From assembly GCA_030616365.1 (NCBI GenBank), contig JAUWXM010000014.1, positions 1 through 18,677 of the forward strand: a stretch of 18,677 nt of DNA. Reading direction: 5' to 3'. Origin of the DNA: a bacterium. GTDB lineage: Bacteria > UBP18 > UBA7526. A program made the translations under genes and the position numbers. A model generated the notes under the pieces. That model made no database searches, was not told the origin of the DNA, and saw only the letters and a program-made list of their open reading frames with translations. Each line of letters opens with the position of its first letter. Positions within the stretch are counted from its first letter, which is position 1. Of the stretch, positions 1 to 6,390 are shown one piece after another.

Positions 1-1
1 C

Positions 2-472
2 TGTGTCATACTGCCGGAGAAGTATAAAGGCAAGTATGTTATCTATCACCGCATTTCACCCCATATCTGGGTTTGTTTTTCGGATGATTTAGTTCACTGG
101 TATGACCACAACATCATGATGATACCCGAAGGGGGATGGGAATTCTTTAAGATCGGGGCCGGTGCTACCCCTATTAAGACAGAGAAAGGGTGGCTCTTTA
201 TCTATCATGGAGTCTCTAAAGATCAGCATTATCGCCTGGGCTTCGCCTTTTTGGATTTAGAGGACCCGACAAAGGTCATCTATCGCCATCCAGAGTTCAT
301 CCTGGAGGCAAAGGAGAAGTGGGAATTGGAGGGGATCGTTCCCAATGTGGTCTTTACCTGCGGGGCGGTCCTTAAGGATGGAGAAATATTCGTCTATTAT
401 GGAGGAGGGGATACCAGAATCGGAGTAGCCACTGCTCCCCTCACCAAATTCTTCGAATTAGCCGGACTATAA
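2..472 (+). CDS. GH130 family glycoside phosphorylase/hydrolase, C-terminal part
   Basis: The reading frame is open from base 2 to the stop at 470-472, so the 5' end lies outside the window. The visible 156 residues match the C-terminal half of the GH130 five-bladed propeller: a PHIWVCFSDDLVHW segment, then GAGATPIKTEKGWLFIYHGV, LDLEDPTKVIYRHPE, VPNVVFTCGAV and a terminal YYGGGDTRIGVATAPL block. GH130 enzymes act on beta-mannosides, mostly by phosphorolysis of mannosyl-glucose or manno-oligosaccharides to mannose 1-phosphate. The proposed catalytic Asp lies in the missing N-terminal part, so substrate and subfamily cannot be set. No signal peptide can be judged. A lipoprotein gene starts 30 bases downstream with its own Shine-Dalgarno, so the two may be co-transcribed. 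A decayed second copy of this gene's tail sits at 4031-4117. Confidence 0.88.
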   Translation, partial: CVILPEKYKGKYVIYHRISPHIWVCFSDDLVHWYDHNIMMIPEGGWEFFKIGAGATPIKTEKGWLFIYHGVSKDQHYRLGFAFLDLEDPTKVIYRHPEFILEAKEKWELEGIVPNVVFTCGAVLKDGEIFVYYGGGDTRIGVATAPLTKFFELAGL

Positions 473-502
473 AAATGTAAAACAGATGAGCAGGAGGAAA
501 AG

Positions 503-1243
503 ATGAGTAAGGCGGTAAAACAACTAACTATCTTCACACTAATTCTATTTCTTACCTCTTTTACTTTTGGTTGTCAGGCAGAAGAAGAGATTGCCGAGGA
601 TAATATCGTAAGCATTGTAGAGAGAACCGGAGGGAGGACGGACATCAACAATGATGGCCGTGTGGAAACCATCCTCATCGAAAAGGATGATAAAGTTCCC
701 GGAATAATCAAGAAATTAGTCATCCTGAATGATAATGGAGAACCCATCTTCTACTTAGCTATACGCGATGTCCCTAAAAAGAGAGGTGCTAAGAATAATC
801 TTGCTATATATGCAGGAGTCAAGGGATTAGAAAGGAAAGAAGAGTGGATTAACACACGATATTATGAGGAACGCTATGATGTTCCACATCATTCCCGTAC
901 TGAGGAGCTCTCACCCAAAGTAAAACAGAAGTTAGAAGAAGAGAAAGCCTGGACAGGGAGCCTCTCCCCATCTGGAAGGGTGGATTTAGAAGCCTTTGAG
1001 AAGAGGGTAGATAGACACTGGGCTAAAAAGACTGTATTGTATCGAAGTGGTGCTATCAGCGGGGGAGGCAATATCTATGGTTATAGAGTCCGTGCTGGTA
1101 TAAATCCATCTAATAAAACGTTCCTCTCTATCGAGCAGACAGGCAGTAGTGGCCGAGGTGGATATGGAAGGACTTATGTATGGTCTTCTGAGGAAGGATT
1201 ATATAAGCAGTCATTCGCTTCACCCCGAGAAGAACCAAAATAG
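503..1243 (+). CDS. Predicted lipoprotein, paralog 1 of a tandem pair
   Basis: This 246-residue protein has a charged start (MSKAVKQ), a hydrophobic stretch and a lipobox-like TFGC at about residues 21-24. It is therefore probably processed by signal peptidase II and held on a membrane outside the cytoplasm. Residues 46-58 carry DINNDGRVETILI, a Ca-binding-loop-like pattern of the type seen in FG-GAP/VCBS and EF-hand-like loops. The C-terminal third has a Gly-rich ISGGGNIYGYRVRAG segment. I do not recognise a named family. The start is supported by an AGGAGGA Shine-Dalgarno 7-9 bases upstream. The next gene is a close paralog: by eye about 70% identical overall, nearly identical at residues 33-88 and in the last 70 residues, and divergent at about 105-140. 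A hairpin terminator follows the stop. Function is unknown. Confidence 0.82.
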   Translation: MSKAVKQLTIFTLILFLTSFTFGCQAEEEIAEDNIVSIVERTGGRTDINNDGRVETILIEKDDKVPGIIKKLVILNDNGEPIFYLAIRDVPKKRGAKNNLAIYAGVKGLERKEEWINTRYYEERYDVPHHSRTEELSPKVKQKLEEEKAWTGSLSPSGRVDLEAFEKRVDRHWAKKTVLYRSGAISGGGNIYGYRVRAGINPSNKTFLSIEQTGSSGRGGYGRTYVWSSEEGLYKQSFASPREEPK

Positions 1244-1272
1244 AAAGCAGTATAAAATTTATAGGATTAATT

Positions 1273-1309
1273 AAAAGCCCCAAACTAAATTTTTGGGGTT
1301 TCCCCTTTT
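1273..1309 (+). terminator. Rho-independent terminator after lipoprotein 1
   Basis: The stem CCCCAAA (1278-1284) pairs with TTTGGGG (1292-1298), flanked by A-rich and T-rich arms, with the tract TTTCCCCTTTTAT downstream. Only about 28 bases separate it from the next start codon. That leaves little room for a new promoter, so the second lipoprotein may depend on read-through. Confidence 0.75.
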
Positions 1310-1334
1310 ATATTCTACTTAAGTTGGTAGAAAG

Positions 1335-2072
1335 ATGAATAGACTAATAAAACAACTATCTACCCTCACACTAATCTTACTATTTACTTTTCTTACTTTC
1401 GGTTGTCAGGCAGGAGAAGAGATTGCCAAGAATAATATAGTAAGCATTGTAGAGAGAACCGGGGGGAGGACGGACATCAATAACGATGGTCGAGTGGAGA
1501 CCATCCTCATTGAAAAGGATGAAAAGTTTCCCGGAATAATCAAGAAATTGGTCATCCTGAATGATAATGGAGAACCCATCTTCTATCTGGCGATGTATGA
1601 CGTTCCTAAAGAGACAGGCGCTAAGAATAATTTTGCCATATATGCAGGAGTCAAGCATTTAGAAAGATACGAAAAAGATATCAATGGAACGTATTATATG
1701 GAACTCTTTCACATCCGCTACCAACCTGATTATGAAGAACTTCCCAAAATAAAAGAGAAGTTAGAGGAAGAGAAAAAATGGGCAGAGAGCCTCTCCCCAT
1801 CTGGAAAGGTAGACTTAGAGGTCTTTGAGAAGAGAGTAGAGAGACTCTTGGCTAAAATGATTGTATTGTATCGAAGTGGTGCCATCAGTGGCGGTGGCAA
1901 TATCTATGGTTATAGAGTCCGTGCTGGTATAAATCCATCTAATAGAGCTTTCCTTTCTATCGAGCAGACAGGTAGTGATGGCCGAGGTGGATGTGAAATG
2001 ACTTATGTATGGTCTTCTAAAGAAGGATTATATAAGCAGTCATTCGCTTCACCCCTAGAAGAACCAAAATAG
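1335..2072 (+). CDS. Predicted lipoprotein, paralog 2 of a tandem pair
   Basis: This 245-residue protein is the tandem duplicate of the gene at 503-1243. It keeps the signal sequence with TFGC lipobox (residues 21-24), the DINNDGRVETILI loop, the LVILNDNGEPIFYLA block and the Gly-rich ISGGGNIYGYRVRAG segment. The two diverge mainly at about residues 105-140 and at scattered C-terminal positions (for example a GGYGR to GGCEM change). Nucleotide identity in the conserved blocks is high, with many shared silent positions, so the duplication looks fairly recent. The Shine-Dalgarno is weak (GGTAGAAAG just before ATG) compared with the strong one of paralog 1. A terminator follows at 2119. Function is unknown; a cell-envelope role is inferred only from the lipobox. 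Confidence 0.82.
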   Translation: MNRLIKQLSTLTLILLFTFLTFGCQAGEEIAKNNIVSIVERTGGRTDINNDGRVETILIEKDEKFPGIIKKLVILNDNGEPIFYLAMYDVPKETGAKNNFAIYAGVKHLERYEKDINGTYYMELFHIRYQPDYEELPKIKEKLEEEKKWAESLSPSGKVDLEVFEKRVERLLAKMIVLYRSGAISGGGNIYGYRVRAGINPSNRAFLSIEQTGSDGRGGCEMTYVWSSKEGLYKQSFASPLEEPK

Positions 2073-2118
2073 AAAACTGTATAAATTTATTGGCTACCAA
2101 CTAAATACCATACAACCC

Positions 2119-2153
2119 GAAAGCCCTAAGTCAATCCTTGGGGCTTTCTTTTT
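2119..2153 (+). terminator. Rho-independent terminator after lipoprotein 2
   Basis: GAAAGCCCTAAG (2119-2130) pairs with CTTGGGGCTTTC (2137-2148) with one G-T wobble across a six-base loop. TTTTT follows. The right arm is also the start of the 63-bp repeat shared with 3901-3963. Confidence 0.85.
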
Positions 2154-2200
2154 GCTCATTTCTGTGATACAATTTAGTTAGATTGTTCTTTCCTGTCTGC
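2138..2200 (+). repeat. 63-bp direct repeat, copy A (terminator arm plus promoter)
   Basis: This stretch matches 3901-3963 at 61 of 63 positions, the mismatches being at 2174 and 2195. It contains the right arm and T tract of a terminator, an extended -10 promoter (TGATACAAT) and the first bases of a following palindrome. The two copies are 1763 bp apart and bracket the two secreted repeat-protein genes. Confidence 0.93.
2165..2173 (+). promoter_or_regulatory. Extended -10 promoter in repeat copy A
   Basis: TGATACAAT fits the TGnTATAAT extended -10 pattern. No good -35 is seen at 17 bases (TTTCTT at 2145-2150), as is common for extended -10 promoters. It would drive the secreted-protein genes at 2338 and 3073. 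The preceding bases (TTCTGTGATA) also occur at the dnaE promoter. Confidence 0.5.
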
Positions 2201-2208
2201 ATGACAGG
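2192..2208. repeat. Short palindrome, CCTGTC...GACAGG family
   Basis: CCTGTC and GACAGG are perfect inverted arms around TGCAT. The same arms recur at 11357-11376, and a related perfect 20-bp palindrome is at 3955-3974, so this belongs to a dispersed palindrome family. Confidence 0.7.
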
Positions 2209-2321
2209 TGGGAATAGCGGAACGAATAACCCATGATGCGGATGATTTAAATGGCATAGGTCCTGGTTTCCCGGAAGGTTATGGTTTTCCGGCAGTCTAT
2301 TATAAAAAGAAGAGAAAGTAA
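2208..2321 (+). pseudogene. Possible 37-codon remnant of an unidentified gene
   Basis: An open frame from GTG at 2208 to TAA at 2319-2321 would encode a short peptide with a protein-like core (DDLNGIGPGFPEGYGFPAVY) and a basic tail (YYKKKRK). It has no good Shine-Dalgarno, and its start falls inside a palindrome. It therefore looks more like the surviving C-terminus of a longer gene than an intact gene, but a real small gene is not excluded. It lies between the promoter at 2165 and the gene at 2338. Confidence 0.3.
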
Positions 2322-2337
2322 ATCTTAGGAGGTTACT

Positions 2338-3051
2338 ATGTTAAAGAGGATACTTATCATATCTATCTGTTTACCATTTATATGCGGGTTTAGTCGCCTG
2401 GGAAGAGGGGAGAAGAATATGAACAAGTATTACGACAAATTGTATGCCCAGTGGCAAATCCAGACAAGAGGGAAGGACCCCATCAAGGATTTTGATGACA
2501 TATCTGTTTCAAAAGATTTTCTCGCTCAGAAGGCCAGGGTATTACCTTATCTAATGACTAAGCTAAAAGAGGGTGATACCTCTGTTTCTATTATTATCTC
2601 CAAGATCAGTAAAGCAGGCTTGAATATTATTCTAGACCCCAAAATTAGTGAAAAATCCAAAGCAGAGTGGTTACTTGACTGGTGGGAGAAGCCTGGGGAA
2701 GAGATAATAAGGGAGGTTACGCAGTATTGGGAAAGGATGTTAGAGGAAGATCTTTACTTTTCATCTCCTTATCAAACTATTGAAGAAACTGATTCTGGTA
2801 AAAAGATAATGTCTTTGGGAATTGCTATACTACCCTATCTGGTAAGAGAGATTGGAAATCCAGAACCTTCCCCAGGCGATAAAGTTATAATGCGTGTTAT
2901 GATCGAATCATTAGTCGATGTTAAGTTTTACAAAGAAGTGGAAAAAGAAGGGAAGAAGGTGACAAAAGAGAATCTAAAAAAGGTAGTACTAAAATGGTGG
3001 AATAAGAACAAAGAAGACTGGGCCTGTCCTGGACATAAGTGGGATGATTAA
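2338..3051 (+). CDS. Secreted protein with duplicated helical (HEAT-like) module
   Basis: This 237-residue protein starts after a strong TAGGAGG Shine-Dalgarno. Residues 1-18 are hydrophobic after a basic start (MLKRILIISICLPFICGF), consistent with Sec export. There is a Cys at 16, but the preceding residues are a poor lipobox. The mature part is alpha-helical and appears to hold two copies of one module. Each has a VLPYL or ILPYL motif (about residues 68 and 164), a helical linker, and a Lys-rich segment ending in WLLDWWEK (about 111-118) or VVLKWWNK (about 207-214). This spacing resembles HEAT/ARM-type repeats, but I cannot assign a family. The next gene, 21 bases downstream, encodes another exported helical-repeat protein, so the two are probably one operon. 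Function is unknown; a binding or scaffold role in the envelope is inferred. Confidence 0.75.
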   Translation: MLKRILIISICLPFICGFSRLGRGEKNMNKYYDKLYAQWQIQTRGKDPIKDFDDISVSKDFLAQKARVLPYLMTKLKEGDTSVSIIISKISKAGLNIILDPKISEKSKAEWLLDWWEKPGEEIIREVTQYWERMLEEDLYFSSPYQTIEETDSGKKIMSLGIAILPYLVREIGNPEPSPGDKVIMRVMIESLVDVKFYKEVEKEGKKVTKENLKKVVLKWWNKNKEDWACPGHKWDD

Positions 3052-3072
3052 TTTTGTAGGAGGTAAAAAGTG

Positions 3073-3798
3073 ATGAAGAGAAGATACTATACTATTTGTG
3101 GGTTACTCTTAATTCTTACAGTGACACTGGGTCTTTCCGGATTAACAGAGAACGATGATCCATTTGAGAAGTTACAAAGTGAGACTTGTCTGGAGCGTTT
3201 TGATGCTGCCAGGATGCTCGCTGAAGACGAAACCATTCCCCCCACCCTTAAGATTGAAGCCCTTATCGGAGCCCTGCGGTCTGAGATAGAGAACCCTACT
3301 CTTAGAGCACCACAGATCGTACGGGGACCTGGTGACCCTTATACTCTTAGCGAATTTGTCCGGGGGCGCTATCGTTATCATTTAAAAAATATTGGAGAGC
3401 CGGAGATATTGAAAGACTTTTTAAGAAGAGAGACTAACGATACGGTAAGAAAGGAACTGATTATTGTCTTAGGCCTTTTAAAAGAGAAGGAAGTCTTACC
3501 CCAATTGATAGAGTTACTTGAGAAAGATAAGAGTGATTATATCCGGTCAGAGGCGGCCGATGTCTTGGGTAACCTTGGCGACAAGAAAGCAATCCCTGCT
3601 TTAAAAAAGGCCTTGAACGATCCTTTATTTCGTACTCTCAATGATTACAATAGAAGAAGATTTAGATCAGATAAGATATATTTAGTTCGTTTTAAAGCCT
3701 TTTTGTCACTTAGACGACTTGGGGTTAAAGTAAGGCAGATTACTCCTCCCCCTGGCAGTCAGAGCTATTTTGAGTGGGAATATGAAGTTATAGAATAA
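3073..3798 (+). CDS. Exported HEAT-repeat protein
   Basis: The ATG at 3073 lies nine bases after AGGAGG (3058-3063). A GTG at 3070 would add one residue and cannot be excluded. The 241-residue product has an N-terminal signal or anchor (basic MKRRYY, then GLLLILTVTLGLSG, residues 1-23). Residues about 110-185 contain typical HEAT/PBS-lyase-like repeats: VRKELIIVLGLLKEKEVLPQ, LIELLEKDKSDYIRSEAADV and LGNLGDKKAIPALKKALND. The C-terminus (YFEWEYEVIE) is acidic and aromatic. HEAT repeats form protein-binding superhelices; in an exported protein this suggests an envelope scaffold, which is inference. It follows the gene at 2338 in a likely operon and is followed by a terminator at 3883. Confidence 0.82.
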   Translation: MKRRYYTICGLLLILTVTLGLSGLTENDDPFEKLQSETCLERFDAARMLAEDETIPPTLKIEALIGALRSEIENPTLRAPQIVRGPGDPYTLSEFVRGRYRYHLKNIGEPEILKDFLRRETNDTVRKELIIVLGLLKEKEVLPQLIELLEKDKSDYIRSEAADVLGNLGDKKAIPALKKALNDPLFRTLNDYNRRRFRSDKIYLVRFKAFLSLRRLGVKVRQITPPPGSQSYFEWEYEVIE

Positions 3799-3882
3799 TT
3801 TGTAGTCTCTGTTTCCTAATTCGTAGAGGAAGCTGAATTGCTTCACTTTGCTGATTAAGAATAAAGACGGATGCTTCTAAAA

Positions 3883-3916
3883 AACCCCAGAGTAAACCCT
3901 TTGGGGCTTTCTTTTT
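3883..3916 (+). terminator. Rho-independent terminator after the HEAT-repeat gene
   Basis: CCCCAGAG (3885-3892) pairs with CTTTGGGG (3899-3906) with one G-T pair and a six-base loop, followed by CTTTCTTTTTG. The right arm and T tract are shared with the terminator at 2119, while the left arm differs. Confidence 0.75.
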
Positions 3917-3963
3917 GCTCATTTCTGTGATACAATATAGTTAGATTGTTCTTTCCTGCCTGC
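3901..3963 (+). repeat. 63-bp direct repeat, copy B
   Basis: It matches 2138-2200 at 61 of 63 positions. It again consists of a terminator right arm, T tract, extended -10 promoter and the start of a palindrome. Here no intact gene follows directly; a GH130 remnant and then groES come next. Confidence 0.93.
3928..3936 (+). promoter_or_regulatory. Extended -10 promoter in repeat copy B
   Basis: TGATACAAT is identical to the copy at 2165-2173. Transcription from here would run through the GH130 remnant towards groES, which has its own stronger promoter at 4137. This copy may be an orphan. Confidence 0.4.
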
Positions 3964-3974
3964 CGGCAGGCAGG
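3955..3974. repeat. Perfect 20-bp palindrome
   Basis: CCTGCCTGCCGGCAGGCAGG is a perfect inverted repeat with no spacer. It sits at the same place relative to the 63-bp repeat as the CCTGTC/GACAGG palindrome at 2192. Related palindromes are at 2192-2208 and 11357-11376. Confidence 0.9.
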
Positions 3975-4030
3975 GACAATCGATAACCTTGCTTTCGAAA
4001 TTTCTACTTTTGTTCTGAGAACAATTTAGA

Positions 4031-4117
4031 TTTTTCTCCTATTACGGAGGGGGAGATACCGCCATCGGGGTGGCCACTGCCTCGCTTACTGAATTCTTTA
4101 AATTAGCAGGGCTTTAA
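4031..4117 (+). pseudogene. C-terminal remnant of a second GH130 gene
   Basis: From about 4040 to the stop at 4115-4117 the frame encodes YYGGGDTAIGVATASLTEFF followed by KLAGL. This matches the last 25 residues of the GH130 gene at 2-472 at 21 of 25 positions. Most nucleotide differences between the two tails are silent third-position changes, so this was a separate functional paralog before it was truncated. Upstream of 4031 there is no recognisable GH130 sequence, so all but the last ~26 codons has been lost or replaced. The next feature downstream is the groES promoter. Confidence 0.85.
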
Positions 4118-4136
4118 GAATTTTTTAAAAAAACTC

Positions 4137-4165
4137 TTGACTTTTTATTTAATAAAGCATAAAAT
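4137..4165 (+). promoter_or_regulatory. groESL sigma70-type promoter
   Basis: TTGACT (4137-4142), a 17-base spacer and TAAAAT (4160-4165) form a near-consensus promoter. It is preceded by an A/T-rich TTTTTTAAAAAAA tract (4121-4133) that may act as an UP element. No CIRCE operator and no sigma32-type box is seen, which is unusual for a chaperonin operon. Confidence 0.8.
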
Positions 4166-4215
4166 AGATACTTTAGGAAGTAAATATCTCTTACGACAAA
4201 TAGGGGAAGGATTAT

Positions 4216-4266
4216 AATTTTGCGCCTTTGCGTTAAATTTTGCGCTTTGGCGGTTGCAAAGGGAGG
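4216..4266 (+). repeat. Leader repeat copy 1 (5' of groES), includes Shine-Dalgarno
   Basis: This 51-bp block runs from AATTTTGCGCCTTTGCG to GGCGGTTGCAAAGGGAGG. It is nearly identical to the blocks at 4599-4648 (groEL) and 11413-11462 (fba). It ends in the ribosome binding site of groES. CCTTTGC (4225-4231) can pair with GCAAAGG (4256-4262), which would mask the Shine-Dalgarno. Confidence 0.9.
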
Positions 4267-4272
4267 TGTTAC

Positions 4273-4560
4273 ATGGCTATTAAACCATTAGGAGATAGGG
4301 TGTTGGTGAAACCCCTGGAACCAAAGGAAGTGAAAAAGGGAGGAATCATCATTCCCGATACTGCAAAGGAGAAGCCTCAGGAAGGAAAAGTGATAGAAAT
4401 CGGCCTCGGTCGAACCGAGGATGGCAAGCGTGTACCTATGGAGGTTAAGAAGGGCGACAAGATTCTTTACGGTAGATATTCGACACAAGAGCCCATCAAA
4501 ATTGACGGTGTGGAGCATATTATTATAAAGGAAGACGAGATCTTAGCGATCATAAAATAA
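4273..4560 (+). CDS. groES: GroES (Hsp10) co-chaperonin
   Basis: The 95-residue product begins MAIKPLGDRVLVKPL. It has the GroES mobile loop (GGIIIPDTAKEKPQEG, about residues 23-38), which docks on GroEL, and the usual beta-barrel signatures ending in KEDEILAI. Its length is normal for the family. The ATG at 4273 is chosen because it follows GGGAGG by six bases and gives the canonical N-terminus. The in-frame TTG at 4240 lies inside the leader repeat and would add an unrelated RFGGCKG stretch. GroES caps the GroEL chamber in the cytoplasm during ATP-driven folding. groEL follows after 98 bases, in the usual order. Transcription is probably from the promoter at 4137. Confidence 0.97.
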   Translation: MAIKPLGDRVLVKPLEPKEVKKGGIIIPDTAKEKPQEGKVIEIGLGRTEDGKRVPMEVKKGDKILYGRYSTQEPIKIDGVEHIIIKEDEILAIIK

Positions 4561-4598
4561 CACGAATGGATGCGAGTCTTTATTAAGCAAAGAATTTC

Positions 4599-4648
4599 AA
4601 TTTTGCGCCTTTGCGTTAAATTTTGCGTTTTGGCGGTTGCAAAGGAGG
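4599..4648 (+). repeat. Leader repeat copy 2 (5' of groEL), includes Shine-Dalgarno
   Basis: This 50-bp block differs from copy 1 at only two places: one C/T substitution and one missing G in the Shine-Dalgarno run. It occupies the groES-groEL intergenic space up to AAAGGAGG. CCTTTGC (4608-4614) is complementary to GCAAAGG within the Shine-Dalgarno region. Copies 1 and 2 flank groES as direct repeats. Confidence 0.92.
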
Positions 4649-4658
4649 TAGACAGAAG

Positions 4659-6281
4659 ATGGCGAAGCAGATGAGTTTTAGTGAAGAAGCGAGACGTTCT
4701 CTATTGCAGGGAATAGATACCTTGTCAGAGGCGGTAAGGATAACCCTGGGACCCAAGGGGAGGAACGTTGTTCTGGATAAGAAGTTCGGTGCTCCTACCA
4801 TAACCAAGGACGGAGTTACCGTAGCCAAGGAGATTGAACTTGAGGATCCCTATGAGAATATGGGAGCCCAGATGGTGAAGGAGGTGGCGGAGAAGACCAG
4901 TGAGGTAGCTGGTGACGGGACAACTACGGCTACTATTCTTGCCCAGGCAATATTCAAAGAAGGCCTGAAGAATGTTACCGCTGGTGCCGACTCCATGGCC
5001 CTGAGAAGAGGGGTGGAGAAAGCAGTGAAAAAAGTGGTCGAGGAATTGAAGAAGATCAGCAAGCCCATTAAGGAAAAGACCAGGATTGCCCAGGTAGCAG
5101 CCATCGCTGCCAATAACGATGCTACCATTGGGGAACTCATTGCAGAGGCTATGGAGAAGGTGGGCAAAGACGGAGTGATCACGGTTGAGGAAGGAAAGGG
5201 AGCGGCTACGGAGCTAAAGGTAGTAGAAGGGATGCAGTTTGACCGGGGTTATCTCTCGCCCTATTTCATCACCGATGCTGAAAAGATGGAGGCCGTCTTG
5301 GAGGAACCCTACATCCTGATCTATGAAAAGAAGATATCAACAATAAAGGACATGCTTCCCCTCTTAGAGAAGATTGCGGGATTGGGAAGGCCCTTCCTGG
5401 TTATTGCCGAAGAGGTAGAGGGGGAGGCCTTAGCTACCCTGGTAGTGAATAAGCTAAGGGGAACCTTCTCCTGTGTAGCAGTGAAGGCTCCGGGCTTTGG
5501 GGATAGGCGCAAGGCCATGCTTGAGGATATCGCTACCCTAACGGGAGGAAAGGCCATTACTGAGGATTTAGGGATAAACCTGGAGAACGTCAAGGTGGAG
5601 GACCTAGGTAAGGCTAAGAGAGTGACCATTGATAAGGAGAATACCACCATCATTCAGGGAGCAGGAGATAAAGAGGCCATCAAGGGCCGGGTAGCCCAGA
5701 TTAAGAGAGAGATCGAGACCAGTGACTCTGACTACGATAAGGAGAAACTCCAGGAGAGATTGGCCAAGATCGCTGGGGGTGTGGCGGTAATCAATGTCGG
5801 GGCTTCAACAGAGGTAGAGATGAAGGAGAGGAAGGCCCTGGTTGAGGATGCTCTACACGCTACCCGTGCGGCAGTAGAAGAAGGAATCGTTCCTGGTGGA
5901 GGGGTAGCCCTCCTGAGGTGCATACCTCCTCTCAATGAACTCAAATTAGAAGGGGATGAACAGATAGGGGTAAGTATTGTTAAAAGAGCCTTAGAGGAAC
6001 CCATAAGGCAGATTGTGAATAATGCCGGATTAGAAGGCTCCATCGTTGTCCAGAAGGTGAGGGGAGAGAAGACGAATGTGGGATACGATGTGGTTGCAGA
6101 TGAGTATCGGGACATGCTTCAGGCCGGAGTGATCGATCCTACAAAGGTGACTAGAACCGCTCTAGAGAATGCTTCAAGTATCGCTGCTCTCCTGATTACT
6201 ACGGAGGCCTTAATTACCGATATCCCAGAGAAAGAAAAACCAATGCCACCTATGCCCGGTGGAGGGATGCCGCCCTATTAA
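4659..6281 (+). CDS. groEL: GroEL (Hsp60) chaperonin
   Basis: The 540-residue product has the full GroEL pattern. The equatorial ATP site shows LGPKGRNVVLD (about 30-40), TKDGVTVAKEI and GDGTTTAT (85-92). The apical domain includes the KAPGFGDRRKAML block, and the second equatorial part includes EEGIVPGGGVALLR. The tail is MPPMPGGGMPPY rather than the common GGM repeats ending in Met. The ATG at 4659 follows AAAGGAGG and gives the canonical MAKQ start; an in-frame TTG at 4623 lies inside the leader repeat and is not accepted. GroEL forms the double-ring folding chamber with GroES in the cytoplasm. No frameshift or missing motif was seen. A terminator follows at 6336. Confidence 0.98.
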   Translation: MAKQMSFSEEARRSLLQGIDTLSEAVRITLGPKGRNVVLDKKFGAPTITKDGVTVAKEIELEDPYENMGAQMVKEVAEKTSEVAGDGTTTATILAQAIFKEGLKNVTAGADSMALRRGVEKAVKKVVEELKKISKPIKEKTRIAQVAAIAANNDATIGELIAEAMEKVGKDGVITVEEGKGAATELKVVEGMQFDRGYLSPYFITDAEKMEAVLEEPYILIYEKKISTIKDMLPLLEKIAGLGRPFLVIAEEVEGEALATLVVNKLRGTFSCVAVKAPGFGDRRKAMLEDIATLTGGKAITEDLGINLENVKVEDLGKAKRVTIDKENTTIIQGAGDKEAIKGRVAQIKREIETSDSDYDKEKLQERLAKIAGGVAVINVGASTEVEMKERKALVEDALHATRAAVEEGIVPGGGVALLRCIPPLNELKLEGDEQIGVSIVKRALEEPIRQIVNNAGLEGSIVVQKVRGEKTNVGYDVVADEYRDMLQAGVIDPTKVTRTALENASSIAALLITTEALITDIPEKEKPMPPMPGGGMPPY

Positions 6282-6286
6282 AAACA

Positions 6287-6314
6287 GTAATCAGTAATCG
6301 GTGATCAGTGACCA
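6287..6314. repeat. Degenerate tandem heptamer, four units
   Basis: GTAATCA, GTAATCG, GTGATCA and GTGACCA follow one another directly after the groEL stop. Sequences of this type are commonly seen as dispersed short intergenic repeats. No function can be assigned. Confidence 0.6.
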
Positions 6315-6335
6315 GCAGAAAAGTGGGTAAGAAAA

Positions 6336-6375
6336 CAAAAAGCAGGGCCCTGTTTAAATAGAAGCCCTGCTTTTT
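6336..6375 (+). terminator. Rho-independent terminator after groEL
   Basis: AAAAAGCAGGGC (6337-6348) and GCCCTGCTTTTT (6364-6375) are perfect 12-bp arms around a 15-base loop, ending in a T tract. The Shine-Dalgarno of the next small gene begins five bases after the hairpin. The hairpin could therefore also act as an attenuator for that gene. Confidence 0.9.
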
Positions 6376-6390
6376 GTTTGGAGGTTTTAA

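Noticed and set aside
4166..4272. CIRCE operator expected upstream of groESL
   Set aside because: No TTAGCACTC-N9-GAGTGCTAA or close variant is present between the promoter and groES, nor between groES and groEL.
4240..4272. Upstream TTG start for groES (and likewise 4623 for groEL, 11444 for fba)
   Set aside because: All three extensions are translations of the same dispersed leader repeat and would place the Shine-Dalgarno inside the gene. The downstream ATGs give canonical N-termini.
4616..6115. Several minus-strand open frames opposite groEL
   Set aside because: They are antisense shadows of a conserved gene and have no start signals or recognisable motifs.
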